Both the position numbers and the translations under genes were made by a program. The notes under the pieces are model-generated. The model did not search any database, was not told the DNA's origin, and saw only the letters and a list, made by a program, of their open reading frames with translations. DNA of 64,000 bases from Salinicoccus albus DSM 19776. Lineage in GTDB: Bacteria; Bacillota; Bacilli; Staphylococcales; Salinicoccaceae. Shown here piece after piece: positions 1 to 8,735 of this stretch (the stretch's first letter is position 1; each line of letters begins with the position of its first letter). The stretch is from NCBI RefSeq assembly GCF_000385175.1, contig NZ_ARQJ01000033.1:1-64000 (forward strand), given 5' to 3'.

Positions 1-80
1 GCTAACTTCAATATAACATGAAATTCACATGGCGTTTTTTATGCCTTAGGTGGCTAAGTTCATTATAAAATCCACCAAGC
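1..80. other. Left end of window, non-coding, with an imperfect direct repeat
   Basis: I see no gene here. Positions 1-16 (GCTAACTTCAATATAA) and 53-68 (GCTAAGTTCATTATAA) match at 14 of 16 bases in the same orientation. A short stem is also possible between GGTGG (49-53) and CCACC (72-76). The topB reading frame that follows is closed by a TAA at 66-68, and topB homology begins only at about 81, so the sequence here has replaced the first ~33 codons of topB. It could be an element end or part of an iterated repeat that starts outside the window. Confidence 0.4.
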
Positions 81-2062
81 GATAAATATATTATAACTTG
101 GGCACTTGGTCATCTAGTCACTCTCGCAGATCCAGAATCATACGACACTAGATATAAAATGTGGAACTTAGAAGACCTTCCTATGATCCCTACTAACTTA
201 AGGACAACTACAATAAAGAAAACTCAAAAACAATTCAACTCAATAAAGAGATTACTGAATCGTTCGGATATAGATGAGATTGTAGTAGCAACCGATAGTG
301 CAAGAGAAGGAGAATTAGTCGCAAGATGGATAATTGATAAAGCTAACGTAAGTAAGCCTATTAAAAGGCTCTGGATTTCATCAGTGACTGATAAGGCAAT
401 TCAAGAAGGGTTCAAAAACTTAAAAGACGGTAAACATTATGAAAACTTATACCACGCAGCAGCTGCGCGATCTGAAGCCGATTGGTATGTTGGCTTGAAT
501 GCAACAAGAGCACTTACTACTAAGTTTAACGCCCAGTTATCTGCAGGACGTGTACAAACACCTACTTTGGGGATAATTGCTCAACGTGAGACAGAAATAA
601 AAAGTTTTACTCCAAGAAAATATAATGAAGTTACTTTTAAGTCAGACAACGGAATAACTTTCGTCTGGAACGATAGTAAAAATAATTCCAGAATTTTTAA
701 TAAGGAACAAGCAGACAACCTTTATAATAAGATGAATAACCAAACATCAATTATAAATTTTATTGAAAAGGCGCAGAAGAAAAACTTTGCACCACAGTTA
801 TATGATTTAACCGAGTTACAAAGAGATGCCAATAAAATCTATGGGTTTTCCGGGAAACAAACGTTGCGCATCATGCAGCAACTCTATGAGAGACATAAAG
901 TTTTAACATACCCGAGAACTAATTCTCGAGTTATTTCATCAGATATTGTACCGACACTTAAAGACCGAATTAAAGCATGTAGTTTTGGTGAATATGATAA
1001 ATATACTAGTAAGTTAGTTCATAAAACTTTTCACTTATCAAAAATCGATACATTGAATAGCAATGAAAAACGAATTTATGATTTAGTAACAAAGAGGTTT
1101 TTAGCAGTACTTAGTGAACCTTTTGAATATGAACAAATAAAAATGATAGCAGAAATTAACGGAGAAACACTAATCGCTAAGGAAAACCTCACTACAAAGA
1201 TAGGTTGGAAAGAGATTTACGGAGAGAAACAAAGTACCAAAGGAGGCAACCTTAGACAAGGACAACACATCAAAGGTCAGCTTCTTCTTAGAGAAGGAAG
1301 CACATTACCACCTGAGCGACATACAGAAGATTCATTATTAAAAGCGATGGAAAATCCAGCAAAATACATGGAAGAAACTGATCGAAAAATGGCAAAGACA
1401 CTTCAAATTGTTGGAGGGATTGGCACTGTAGCAACCCGTGCTGATGTCATAGACAAGCTTATAAACGGTCAGTATATAGAACAGAGAGGAAAGTATTTGC
1501 ATCTAACTAGAACTGGAAAACAACTATTGGATCTTGCTCCTGAAGATCTATGTTCCCCAGCGCTGATGGCAGAATGGGAAGAAAAACTGCTCAAAATTGA
1601 AAAAGGCGAGTTGAGAAAAAGTCAATTTATCTCTGAAATAAAGTCATATACTAAAGATATTGTTCACCAGATTAAGAATATGGAAGAAACTTTTAAACAC
1701 GATAATATCACTGGAACTAAGTGTCCCAATTGTGATGATTTTATGCTAGAAGTAGAAAATAAACAGAGTAAATTTTTAAGGTGTAAAAACCAATCATGTA
1801 ATCATAAAAAAATATCTATAAAAACACTAATGCTAGATGTCCTAAATGTAAGAAACGGTTAAAGCTCTAGGGTGAAGGTGATGGACAAACATTTACATGT
1901 GTATGTGGACATAGAGAAAAACTAGTTACTTTCGAAGAAAGACGCAAAAAATATCAAAAATCTAAGGTATCTAAGAAAGACATTGATAAATATGTAAATA
2001 ATCAAGAGGATGAATTTGTAAATAACCCATTTGCAGAAGCTTTATCAAAACTTAAAGATTAA
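81..2062 (+). pseudogene. topB: Decayed topB (DNA topoisomerase III), 5'-truncated and frameshifted
   Basis: Type IA topoisomerase III relaxes and decatenates DNA through a tyrosine-linked single-strand break. The frame from 81 reads a typical Firmicute TopB from about residue 34 onwards (TWALGHLVTLADPESYD). The toprim segment ATDSAREGELVARWI and the active-site region TYPRTNSR with its catalytic Tyr are intact, and a C-terminal zinc-finger region follows. The N-terminal AEKPS segment with the first toprim acidic residue is missing. Near 1824-1828 one base is lost: the frame in use runs to a stop at 1860-1862, while the family C-terminus (RCPKCKKRLKL, then GEGDGQTFTCVCGHREKL) continues in the next frame to 2060-2062, itself broken by TAG at 1868-1870. 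The longest open frame begins at ATG 159, which is not a real start. The gene is more A+T-rich than the chromosomal core and diverged from the topB piece at 6358-6690, so it is probably acquired. I am sure it is broken; its origin is inferred. Confidence 0.88.
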
Positions 2063-2102
2063 ATAAATATATTTTAAACTCATTTCTTGCTAGTTAACAT
2101 AA

Positions 2103-2137
2103 AACAATCCGCATTTATAGATACAATGCGGATTGTT
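2103..2137. terminator. Bidirectional terminator between topB remnant and hamB
   Basis: A 13-bp perfect stem, AACAATCCGCATT (2103-2115) with AATGCGGATTGTT (2125-2137) and a 9-base loop, lies between the convergent topB remnant and hamB. A-rich sequence precedes it and T-rich sequence follows, so it can serve both strands. Confidence 0.7.
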
Positions 2138-2157
2138 AATTAGGCAATAGTTTATTG

Positions 2158-5100
2158 TTATTCTAGTACGTTAATTAATACATTTGAAAAATATGAAGGA
2201 TAAGCAGTTAATTTTTCTTCTATTTTCTTCCTGTTGGATTTTATTTCAGCTATTAAAGAGTTTTTATTTATATAGTTCTCATCTAAAAGAGAATATATTT
2301 CATTTGAAATAATACGATCAGAGAAGCCAAGTTCGAAAATTGATATTTCCTTTTTATATCTTAAACCATATTTTAAGTTTTTCTGGAGTAATTTTAACCT
2401 TTCAATTGTCTCTGGATCTACATCCATTTCATGTGATTCAATAACTTTAATGATAGATGCAATAACTAATGTCGCATCGTAAGCAAAGGCATTATCACAA
2501 ATTCCTACGATATGATTCATCGTGAGATTTCTTTGACCTATCATTATTTTGTCTATAGATTCTATTTCAATAATCTCAACGTAAGGAGTACTATTCATCC
2601 AATTAATTGCCATATCTTGCAAAATCTCAGGTTTATTAAAGTTATTAAAATAGCTGTTTTGTATGTTTTCTTCTATTAAAGGCCAAATAGTTTTTAGCAA
2701 TTCCTCTTCATTACCACACTCATTTATTTCATGCACATAGGTGAAGACCCAGTTTTCTATACCAAGAACTTTATTCGTTCCATATAATGTTGTTCCAAAG
2801 TCTTTTTTTCTTTTATTCTCTGGTATTTTATCAGAAATATTTTTTGCAACCACTTTAAATAATTTAATTATTTCTTGCGCAATATTATCGTTCTTTTTAT
2901 CTGGTTCTTCCGTAGTTAAAAAATGAGCAAGTGTCTTTTTAGCTAGTTCGTCTATTTCATTCTCATCATCATCAAATGAATCTTCCCAATTCGCCATTAA
3001 AAAACTTTCTACGGAAGAGATGACATTTAATCGTTGAGTTACTTGTCTTCTTAATCCATTTAGTGAAAAATCCTCATTTTCCAAGGCGATATTTTGAAGC
3101 TCGTCATCCACGTCCTCTATATTTTCATAGTTAATTTTGACAAGGTGTGGAATATCAATTTCGAAATATCCACCTCCATTATCAGCATAGATAGGTTTAA
3201 ATACATTTAGTAATGAACTTGAAATGGACTCAGTATTATCTGGGTTAAGTAATGTATTTATTTGCTTCCATTTTCTACCATTTCCTCTAGGTACTAAATT
3301 TTTTAGTATCTCTGGGTCTGCAAAAATTATACTTCCCTCTGTATGCATACCAGACCGACCCACACGACCTATTAAATTATGAAAATCTCTAACTCTAAGT
3401 CCTCCATATCTTGGGTTTGGGTTAAGTTTAGATAGGATTAAGTATCTTATTGGTAAGTTCACTCCTTGGGCTAAGGTGGATGTACAAATTAAATATTTGG
3501 CTAATCCTTTTCTCATCGCATACTCAACCGAGATACGAATTCCTCTAGGTATATCACCATGGTGAGTAAGAATGCCAATTTTAGCAGCACGTGTAGTAGG
3601 GTTGACACCAAGATTTTTCTCATATAAAAAATGAAGACGTTTAATCTCGTTAAAATCTGATTCTTCTACTGGTGTTGGGAAAGAAAACCCTCTTTCGTAG
3701 GCGTCAATTATCAAATTACACATCAAATTGATGGAATCTTTTCTTTCCGAAAAAATTGCTACAGCACCTTTTCCGACAAGTTTCACGCCCAAAAATAGGG
3801 CAATACTATGTGCATCATTCTTGTCAGGGAAGAATCTTTCTTTTGTTTCTCGACTACTTAACTCTAAAGGATATTCCATAAGTACGTTAGGTATAAGAAA
3901 ATCTAGTTCAGGCTTTTTATCTATTGAAAAAAACACTAAATCATTATTATCTTCATACCATCTTACTAGTGCTAGATTCCTATACGTTGGTAAAAGATTA
4001 TTACCTAAAATTATCGCACCTTTTTCACCATTCAACCATTCATTAAGTGAATCTACGTTATTTATTATTGCTGAAATAAGTATTGATTGAGCATTTTCAG
4101 GAATTAAAAACTTTAATGAGGTCAAAAGCAATTCGTACGTAGTCCCTCTAGAACCATTATCAAATTGGTGACCTTCATCATATATAATTAAACCAATCTC
4201 ATTACTTAATTCTGGAGAGTTTCTTAAAATATATAATAATTTTTCTGGAGTAACTACTAATATTTGTTTTCGCCTTATAATGTCGGTAATCTCAAAATCC
4301 ATCTGAAAAACGTCGGTCATTTCGTTCACACTAACTTCCTCATTATAAAACTTGGTTTTTAAGTCTGTACTGATCTCATTGCAAAGTGCTCTAAAAGGAG
4401 CAACAATTATTGCTAATGAAGTTCTGGTAGAAAGGAAAGCACTACGCACAATTATTTCTGTTGCCCTTGTTTTACCAGCACTGGTGGGCATCTGTATAAG
4501 TCCAGAATCACCTTTAAAAATACCTGCTTTACCAATCATATGTTGCGCTGGCCAAAGTTCTTGTATAAAGGAATCTTTTTCAAATACATTTCTCCACACT
4601 TCCAATGGCAATTTCGAGTACTTTGGCAAAGTAAACCAAACAGAGTTTCTTAATCTTTTTTTTGTAAGCGCACAGATTACATCGGCAAACAACAGTTCCC
4701 TGGCTGTCCCATATTCATAACTTTCTTTTCTTAATCTATTGGTTGCTTCCAGTAGTTCATTTAAACCAGCTCCTGTTTTATAAAATTTACGGTATCCGTC
4801 ATAAATTTCCATGAGATTATTTTCAAATATTGTATTTTTTACATATAAAAAACTACTAAATTCTCCTTTAAGAATCCAGTGTAATAAATCTTCTATACCT
4901 TGTACCTCTAAATCAATATCATGTCCTTTTAATTGGTCAATTAAAACACGTGTGCTACCAGGTAAATCACAAAGATAATACGATGCAGCCCCAATTAACA
5001 AAAGGTACGGGTTCATTTCCTCATTTAAACGAGCTTTTAGATAGTAATCAAAGAATTGCGCAGAAAATTGGACTGTACTATTATCCAAATTGTCTAACTC

Positions 5101-5295
5101 ATCTTCTTTAAATGGTGTTTCATTAATTAGATAAGTCAGATCACCCAAGATCCCTATTGAGATGTCAAAAAGACGAGAGGGGTGCCTGTCTACTTGAAGT
5201 TTAATTTGATCCTTAAAATCTACGTTATACTCAAACATTTTAGCCTTTGACCGTGTTATGTTTAAGATATCCAGAGAATCTGTATCAGGCTTCAT
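2158..5295 (-). CDS. hamB: Hachiman defence helicase HamB
   Basis: Superfamily 2 DExH-box helicase of 1045 residues. Using the ATG at 5295 as residue 1, Walker A PTSAGKT is at about 270-276, motif Ib VTPEKL at about 348-353, DEGH at about 373-376, motif III-like SAI at about 408-410, motif V CTSTLAQGVNLP at about 604-615 and motif VI GRVGRSG at about 643-649. A long N-terminal region of about 250 residues and a C-terminal region of about 350 residues have no motif I recognise, as expected for HamB. The start at 5295 is chosen over the frame's earlier codon (5325) because AGGAGG lies 7 bases upstream of it. It overlaps the end of hamA by 11 bp, which suggests translational coupling. In known Hachiman systems the helicase senses DNA and controls the HamA nuclease to stop phage infection. 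The closely related AbpB is the main alternative name. Confidence 0.85.
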   Translation of the reverse strand: MKPDTDSLDILNITRSKAKMFEYNVDFKDQIKLQVDRHPSRLFDISIGILGDLTYLINETPFKEDELDNLDNSTVQFSAQFFDYYLKARLNEEMNPYLLLIGAASYYLCDLPGSTRVLIDQLKGHDIDLEVQGIEDLLHWILKGEFSSFLYVKNTIFENNLMEIYDGYRKFYKTGAGLNELLEATNRLRKESYEYGTARELLFADVICALTKKRLRNSVWFTLPKYSKLPLEVWRNVFEKDSFIQELWPAQHMIGKAGIFKGDSGLIQMPTSAGKTRATEIIVRSAFLSTRTSLAIIVAPFRALCNEISTDLKTKFYNEEVSVNEMTDVFQMDFEITDIIRRKQILVVTPEKLLYILRNSPELSNEIGLIIYDEGHQFDNGSRGTTYELLLTSLKFLIPENAQSILISAIINNVDSLNEWLNGEKGAIILGNNLLPTYRNLALVRWYEDNNDLVFFSIDKKPELDFLIPNVLMEYPLELSSRETKERFFPDKNDAHSIALFLGVKLVGKGAVAIFSERKDSINLMCNLIIDAYERGFSFPTPVEESDFNEIKRLHFLYEKNLGVNPTTRAAKIGILTHHGDIPRGIRISVEYAMRKGLAKYLICTSTLAQGVNLPIRYLILSKLNPNPRYGGLRVRDFHNLIGRVGRSGMHTEGSIIFADPEILKNLVPRGNGRKWKQINTLLNPDNTESISSSLLNVFKPIYADNGGGYFEIDIPHLVKINYENIEDVDDELQNIALENEDFSLNGLRRQVTQRLNVISSVESFLMANWEDSFDDDENEIDELAKKTLAHFLTTEEPDKKNDNIAQEIIKLFKVVAKNISDKIPENKRKKDFGTTLYGTNKVLGIENWVFTYVHEINECGNEEELLKTIWPLIEENIQNSYFNNFNKPEILQDMAINWMNSTPYVEIIEIESIDKIMIGQRNLTMNHIVGICDNAFAYDATLVIASIIKVIESHEMDVDPETIERLKLLQKNLKYGLRYKKEISIFELGFSDRIISNEIYSLLDENYINKNSLIAEIKSNRKKIEEKLTAYPSYFSNVLINVLE

Positions 5296-6121
5296 CAGCA
5301 GCCCTCCTATAAAGATTATGTACAAGGTTCATCATATCGTCGCCACTAATAACCAGTAATTCTAAGTTCTCTTTTTCTGGATGTTTTGAAATATCAACTT
5401 CCGAAATAGTATCCGGATTATAGATATCTGATGAGAACAGTGCTGCAGCCCCAAAAATTCTTCTATGCGGTCTATCTACTAAGTTTTGGAATCTTTCAAC
5501 CATCTGAAATTCATCTTTTTTGTTTTTATCTTTGTATCTTTGTTTGACCGCGTTTAAAGATTCACTTAACCTGGCTAGGTCTTTTGCTGAGTGATCAACA
5601 GCTTTTTGTAGAGTATGTTTTGCATCAGGTTTTGTTGTCCCAGTATAATTTGCTTTTACTTCGTAAACAATCAGCTCATCGTCTGGTGAAGGAGTTCGGA
5701 AGTCATTTGTGAACTTAAATCCTATAAGGTCACTTCCTTGTGTAGATGAGTTTGGATTAACTTTTCTATCATAACGCGTTCGGGGTACGAAATAATCAAA
5801 GAAATACTCAAGAAAATCTGCAATCATAATCTCACTAAAATCACCTGAACGTGTCGCAGGGCCAGGTGGAAAAATTTCATCTGGAAACTTTCTCAATCTT
5901 AAATAATCTGTTCTGGATAAGCCTTCTGCCCTTCTCATACAATCAATTTCATAATCATCACAATAATGATTTCGCAAATGTTTTGCCCACTTACTCATAA
6001 TAGTCGATTTTTCGTCGTACGTAAAAAACCATATGTCTACGACCTCACCTGTTGACAATGTCTTTTTACCACTTGTATCATTATATAGCCAATCTAAATA
6101 TTCAAAGTTTTTTGCATTCAT
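5285..6121 (-). CDS. hamA: Hachiman defence nuclease HamA (DUF1837)
   Basis: Protein of 278 residues matching the DUF1837/HamA family by pattern. A GDFSE motif (about 93-97) opens the conserved block, GSD (129-131) follows a strand, and YEVKA carries E154 and K156. E97, D131, E154 and K156 fit a PD-(D/E)XK nuclease core. In characterised Hachiman systems HamA is a DNase held in check by HamB and released on infection. The ATG at 6121 is chosen over the TTG at 6130 because AGAGGA stands 9 bases before it. It is the first gene of a two-gene operon with hamB (11-bp overlap). The upstream region has repeated TGTACA boxes. A+T-rich composition and its position between two topB remnants indicate horizontal gain. 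The family call comes from motifs and the helicase partner; no search was run. Confidence 0.85.
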   Translation of the reverse strand: MNAKNFEYLDWLYNDTSGKKTLSTGEVVDIWFFTYDEKSTIMSKWAKHLRNHYCDDYEIDCMRRAEGLSRTDYLRLRKFPDEIFPPGPATRSGDFSEIMIADFLEYFFDYFVPRTRYDRKVNPNSSTQGSDLIGFKFTNDFRTPSPDDELIVYEVKANYTGTTKPDAKHTLQKAVDHSAKDLARLSESLNAVKQRYKDKNKKDEFQMVERFQNLVDRPHRRIFGAAALFSSDIYNPDTISEVDISKHPEKENLELLVISGDDMMNLVHNLYRRAADEA

Positions 6122-6357
6122 AAATATCAATCCTCTTTAATTTGAAAATCTCATTATTAAAATAAATAATGGAATAGAATAAACTAAAATATTATATTTA
6201 TCAGTTAATTTCGTAGCCGAGATTAATAAAACTGTACATAATTAGTATCTCGAAAATGTTTCTGTACATAATTTTATTTTTGTACACGTAACAATAAGCT
6301 TTTCCACACTATAAATACAGTAGAGAGGATAAATAATTACTGTATGCCCATAATTAT
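6122..6357. promoter_or_regulatory. hamA upstream region with TGTACA direct repeats
   Basis: This 236-base A+T-rich stretch has no convincing gene. The 12-mer CTGTACATAATT occurs at 6232-6243 and again at 6262-6273, exactly 30 bp apart (about three helical turns), and a third TGTACA follows at 6281-6286. TGTACA is self-complementary, so the boxes could bind a dimeric repressor on one face of the DNA. They lie 110-165 bp upstream of hamA. They could instead be transposase-binding repeats near an element end. I could not place a clear -35/-10 pair. Confidence 0.5.
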
Positions 6358-6360
6358 TTA
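6330..6360. repeat. Perfect 10-bp inverted repeat at the island edge
   Basis: TAAATAATTA (6330-6339) and TAATTATTTA (6351-6360) form a perfect inverted repeat around an 11-base centre. It abuts the point, near 6365-6375, where chromosomal topB homology stops. It may be a hairpin at the element end, a recombination site, or chance in A+T-rich DNA. Confidence 0.45.
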
Positions 6361-6690
6361 TAGAGATACGTCCACATCAGTTGCAATGATGATTTTATCT
6401 ACATCTTTCCTTAACAGCTGTGATTTTACGGTGTTGAATTGTTTCCCCGATTTTTTTATGACCGAGAGATTGAGTTTTTCCGGCAGCATTGGCAGGTCTT
6501 CCAATTTCCATTGTTTATATTTATCATCGTAGCTTTCGGGGTCTGCCAGTGTTACCAGATGGCCGAGTGCCCATGTAACGATGTGTCTCTCCCCCTCAAG
6601 AAAGCCATTTCCCTTTTTATGACACTTCAGCACACCTGCAATATCTCGTGCCACTGAAGGTTTTTCAGCAAGTACTACACTTTTTGCCAC
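6358..6690 (-). pseudogene. topB: 5' fragment of chromosomal topB (residues 1-105)
   Basis: The frame reads a normal TopB N-terminus (AEKPSVARDIAGVL, then TWALGHLVTLADPESYD) as far as IIIATD, where the family would continue with DxGREGE of the toprim domain. Instead five unrelated residues and a stop follow. Homology covers 6376-6690. About 600 residues, including the active-site tyrosine, are missing, so the product cannot be an active topoisomerase. An AGGAT-type ribosome-binding site lies just upstream of the ATG, and composition matches the core genome, so this is the resident gene cut by the island. Its 3' part may lie left of position 1 or be lost. The other topB copy (81-2062) cannot be its missing half because it faces the other way and overlaps residues 34-105. 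Confidence 0.85.
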
Positions 6691-6849
6691 AGTTATTCAT
6701 CCTTTCGATTCAATTGGAATCAATACCATTATACAGAAAACAGCCGCCGGCAGTCATTATTAACATTCCTTTCTGATAAGGGTGAATAGTGGTATGATGA
6801 ATGTGTAAAAAGTTAATGGTGATCTCATCAAATGAAGGGGATGATATGG

Positions 6850-7422
6850 ATGAACCGATTGAAAAAAGAAAGAGTGAATTTCATATTACAGAAGACATTT
6901 TTTAATCCAGACCGGAATTTAAGCGCACAGATTGCGGAGCAGTCTCATGTGTTTAACGTTATCTTTGAACTGGAAGATCAATTGGATGATTATTTAGCAG
7001 ATGAAGACAGACTGGATATTCTAATGGATCTCGGCCATTTGTATAAAGTGATCAGCAAGCCGTCAGAGGCCATACATTATTATTCGGAATACTTAAGAAA
7101 TGTCCCGGACGATCCAAAAAAGCAGATCACAGCCTTCATAAGCTTAGGGGAGGGTTATCAATATGCTGGTGACTACAAAATGGCACTGCTCTGCCTTGAA
7201 AAAGCAGAGATTATCATTAATGAGAGAGAATGCTTCGAACTCCTCGACCTCAAAGCACAGCATATGGGTAAATACTACCTTGAACTGCAGAAATACGAGC
7301 TGGCGTTGGATGCTTTTAATGAAGCATTGAAATTAAGGAAAGAGAAAAATGAGATCGATTTGATAGATGCCACGGAAGAAGCAATTGAATTCTGCCGCCT
7401 GAAGATAGATACAATCAGTTAA
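6850..7422 (+). CDS. TPR-repeat protein
   Basis: A predicted 190-residue soluble protein. Helical tetratricopeptide-like repeats are visible from about residue 45 on (LGHLYKVISKPSEAIHYYSEYL; LGEGYQYAGDYKMALLCLEKA; KYYLELQKYELALDAFNEAL), each with the small/aromatic spacing of TPR units. Such repeats mediate protein binding; the partner is unknown and I recognise no catalytic domain. The frame opens at 6832, but AAGGGG at 6835-6840 lies nine bases before the ATG at 6850, so that start is preferred. The gene stands alone between topB and convergent amidohydrolases and ends at a bidirectional terminator. Confidence 0.75.
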   Translation: MNRLKKERVNFILQKTFFNPDRNLSAQIAEQSHVFNVIFELEDQLDDYLADEDRLDILMDLGHLYKVISKPSEAIHYYSEYLRNVPDDPKKQITAFISLGEGYQYAGDYKMALLCLEKAEIIINERECFELLDLKAQHMGKYYLELQKYELALDAFNEALKLRKEKNEIDLIDATEEAIEFCRLKIDTIS

Positions 7423-7449
7423 ACCCCCATCACATTGAAGGGGGTTTAA
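7419..7449. terminator. Bidirectional terminator
   Basis: TTAAACCCCC (7419-7428) pairs with GGGGGTTTAA (7440-7449). The hairpin contains the stop codons of both convergent genes, the TPR protein and the M20 amidohydrolase. Confidence 0.65.
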
Positions 7450-8735
7450 CCGGAACCATTTAAATATTTGATAATATCACATGCTGAAGATACGAATGTT
7501 CTGATTGAATGTTCCGCTATATCAAATTCCGGATGGTGGTGACCAAATTGAAGCGGTGAAGCAAAGACCATATAAGTTGCTTTGCCGCCTTTTTCAATCA
7601 CCCTGTTCAACATATATGTGGCATCCTCAGAAGCACCTAAAGGCAGAACATCATGAATCTCATCGATATCACTGTTGTCTTTGCAGGCTGCTTTGACTAT
7701 GTCGATGAATTCTTCGCTGCAACACGCAGCCGGTGCATGTCCCATAAATTTTATATCTGCCTGCAGGTCGTACATTGCTGCTGAAGCGCTCATGATTCTT
7801 TCGGCCTGATGATACATATAATCATTCAGTTCAGAAGTTGCACCTCGCGTTTCCATCATCATATGGGCTGTGTCCGGGATCACATTTCTGCCGCTGCCCG
7901 CTTTCAACACGCCGGTATTTATGCGTGTTGAACCGTCACGGTGTCTCGGGATGGCATTCAAATTAAGTACTGCAGTTGAAGCAGCAAGGATTGCGTTTTT
8001 ACCTTCATTCGGTTCAACACCGGCATGTGCGCTTTTACCTTTGAATTCAACATCAAATTTCGTACTCGCAAGAAAATCTTTGGATGTTGCTGAAATCGTT
8101 CCGGCCGGGTGATCGCCTATACCCAGATGGCCGCTGATGAAATAGTCGGTATCATCAAGCCATCCTTTTTCCACGACACTTCGGGCACCTCTGCCCCCTT
8201 CTTCTGCCGGTTGGAAGATAATAGTGAATTTACCGGACAGCTTTTCCTGATGGTCATTTATAAATTTCACCACAGAAATACCGATGGCAGCATGGCCGTC
8301 ATGACCACATGCATGCATTTCACCTGAGTGTAAAGACCGGAACCCTTCAGATTCCGGGATATGACTGTCTGCCTCGCTTTCATTTATCGGCAGGCCGTCA
8401 ATATCAAATCTTAAGGCAGTATGGCTGCCCGGTTTTTGTGTGTCCAGCACAGCAACAATACCGGTATGTCCGTCATCAACGAATCTCAGAAATGTTTCGG
8501 GGACACCGTAAGCCAGCGCACGGTCACGGCTTTGACTTATTTTTTCTTCCCCCGGTATCCCCATCCGTTTGTCAGAAACCAGTATATCTCTGCCTATGTG
8601 CAGTTGGAAATCGGTATCTTTGATTTCCTGATAAATTTCGTAGGTTGTAATGAATTCTGTAAATCCAGTTTCCGGTGTCTGATGAAGCTGTTTTCGTTTT
8701 TTTACTGCAAAATCCTGCAGTGTTCCATAATTCAT
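7446..8735 (-). CDS. M20 family amidohydrolase, AbgA-like
   Basis: A 429-residue metallo-amidohydrolase of peptidase family M20. The metal-binding HACGHDGH segment (about 141-148), the PAEEGGRG motif (about 176-183) and a late GHHHPEFD motif are visible. Between them is the dimerisation domain, with its usual KSAHAG and a GSGRNVIPD motif. Length and the long N-terminal insertion before RFDIDGLPI resemble AbgA, the A subunit of p-aminobenzoyl-glutamate hydrolase, more than the ~390-residue acyl-amino-acid hydrolases. The start codon overlaps the stop of the upstream M20 gene by four bases, so the two are translated together and may form a pair. Substrate (folate breakdown product, peptide or acyl-amino acid) is not settled by sequence. 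Confidence 0.8.
   Translation of the reverse strand: MNYGTLQDFAVKKRKQLHQTPETGFTEFITTYEIYQEIKDTDFQLHIGRDILVSDKRMGIPGEEKISQSRDRALAYGVPETFLRFVDDGHTGIVAVLDTQKPGSHTALRFDIDGLPINESEADSHIPESEGFRSLHSGEMHACGHDGHAAIGISVVKFINDHQEKLSGKFTIIFQPAEEGGRGARSVVEKGWLDDTDYFISGHLGIGDHPAGTISATSKDFLASTKFDVEFKGKSAHAGVEPNEGKNAILAASTAVLNLNAIPRHRDGSTRINTGVLKAGSGRNVIPDTAHMMMETRGATSELNDYMYHQAERIMSASAAMYDLQADIKFMGHAPAACCSEEFIDIVKAACKDNSDIDEIHDVLPLGASEDATYMLNRVIEKGGKATYMVFASPLQFGHHHPEFDIAEHSIRTFVSSACDIIKYLNGSG

Noticed and set aside
1815-1870. Programmed -1 frameshift in topB
   Set aside because: The A-run at 1820-1824 does not form a classical slippery heptamer in frame, and the new frame meets a TAG at 1868-1870, so decay is the better explanation.
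81-6690. One topB gene simply split by the defence operon
   Set aside because: The two pieces face each other, overlap over residues 34-105 and differ at more than a third of those residues.
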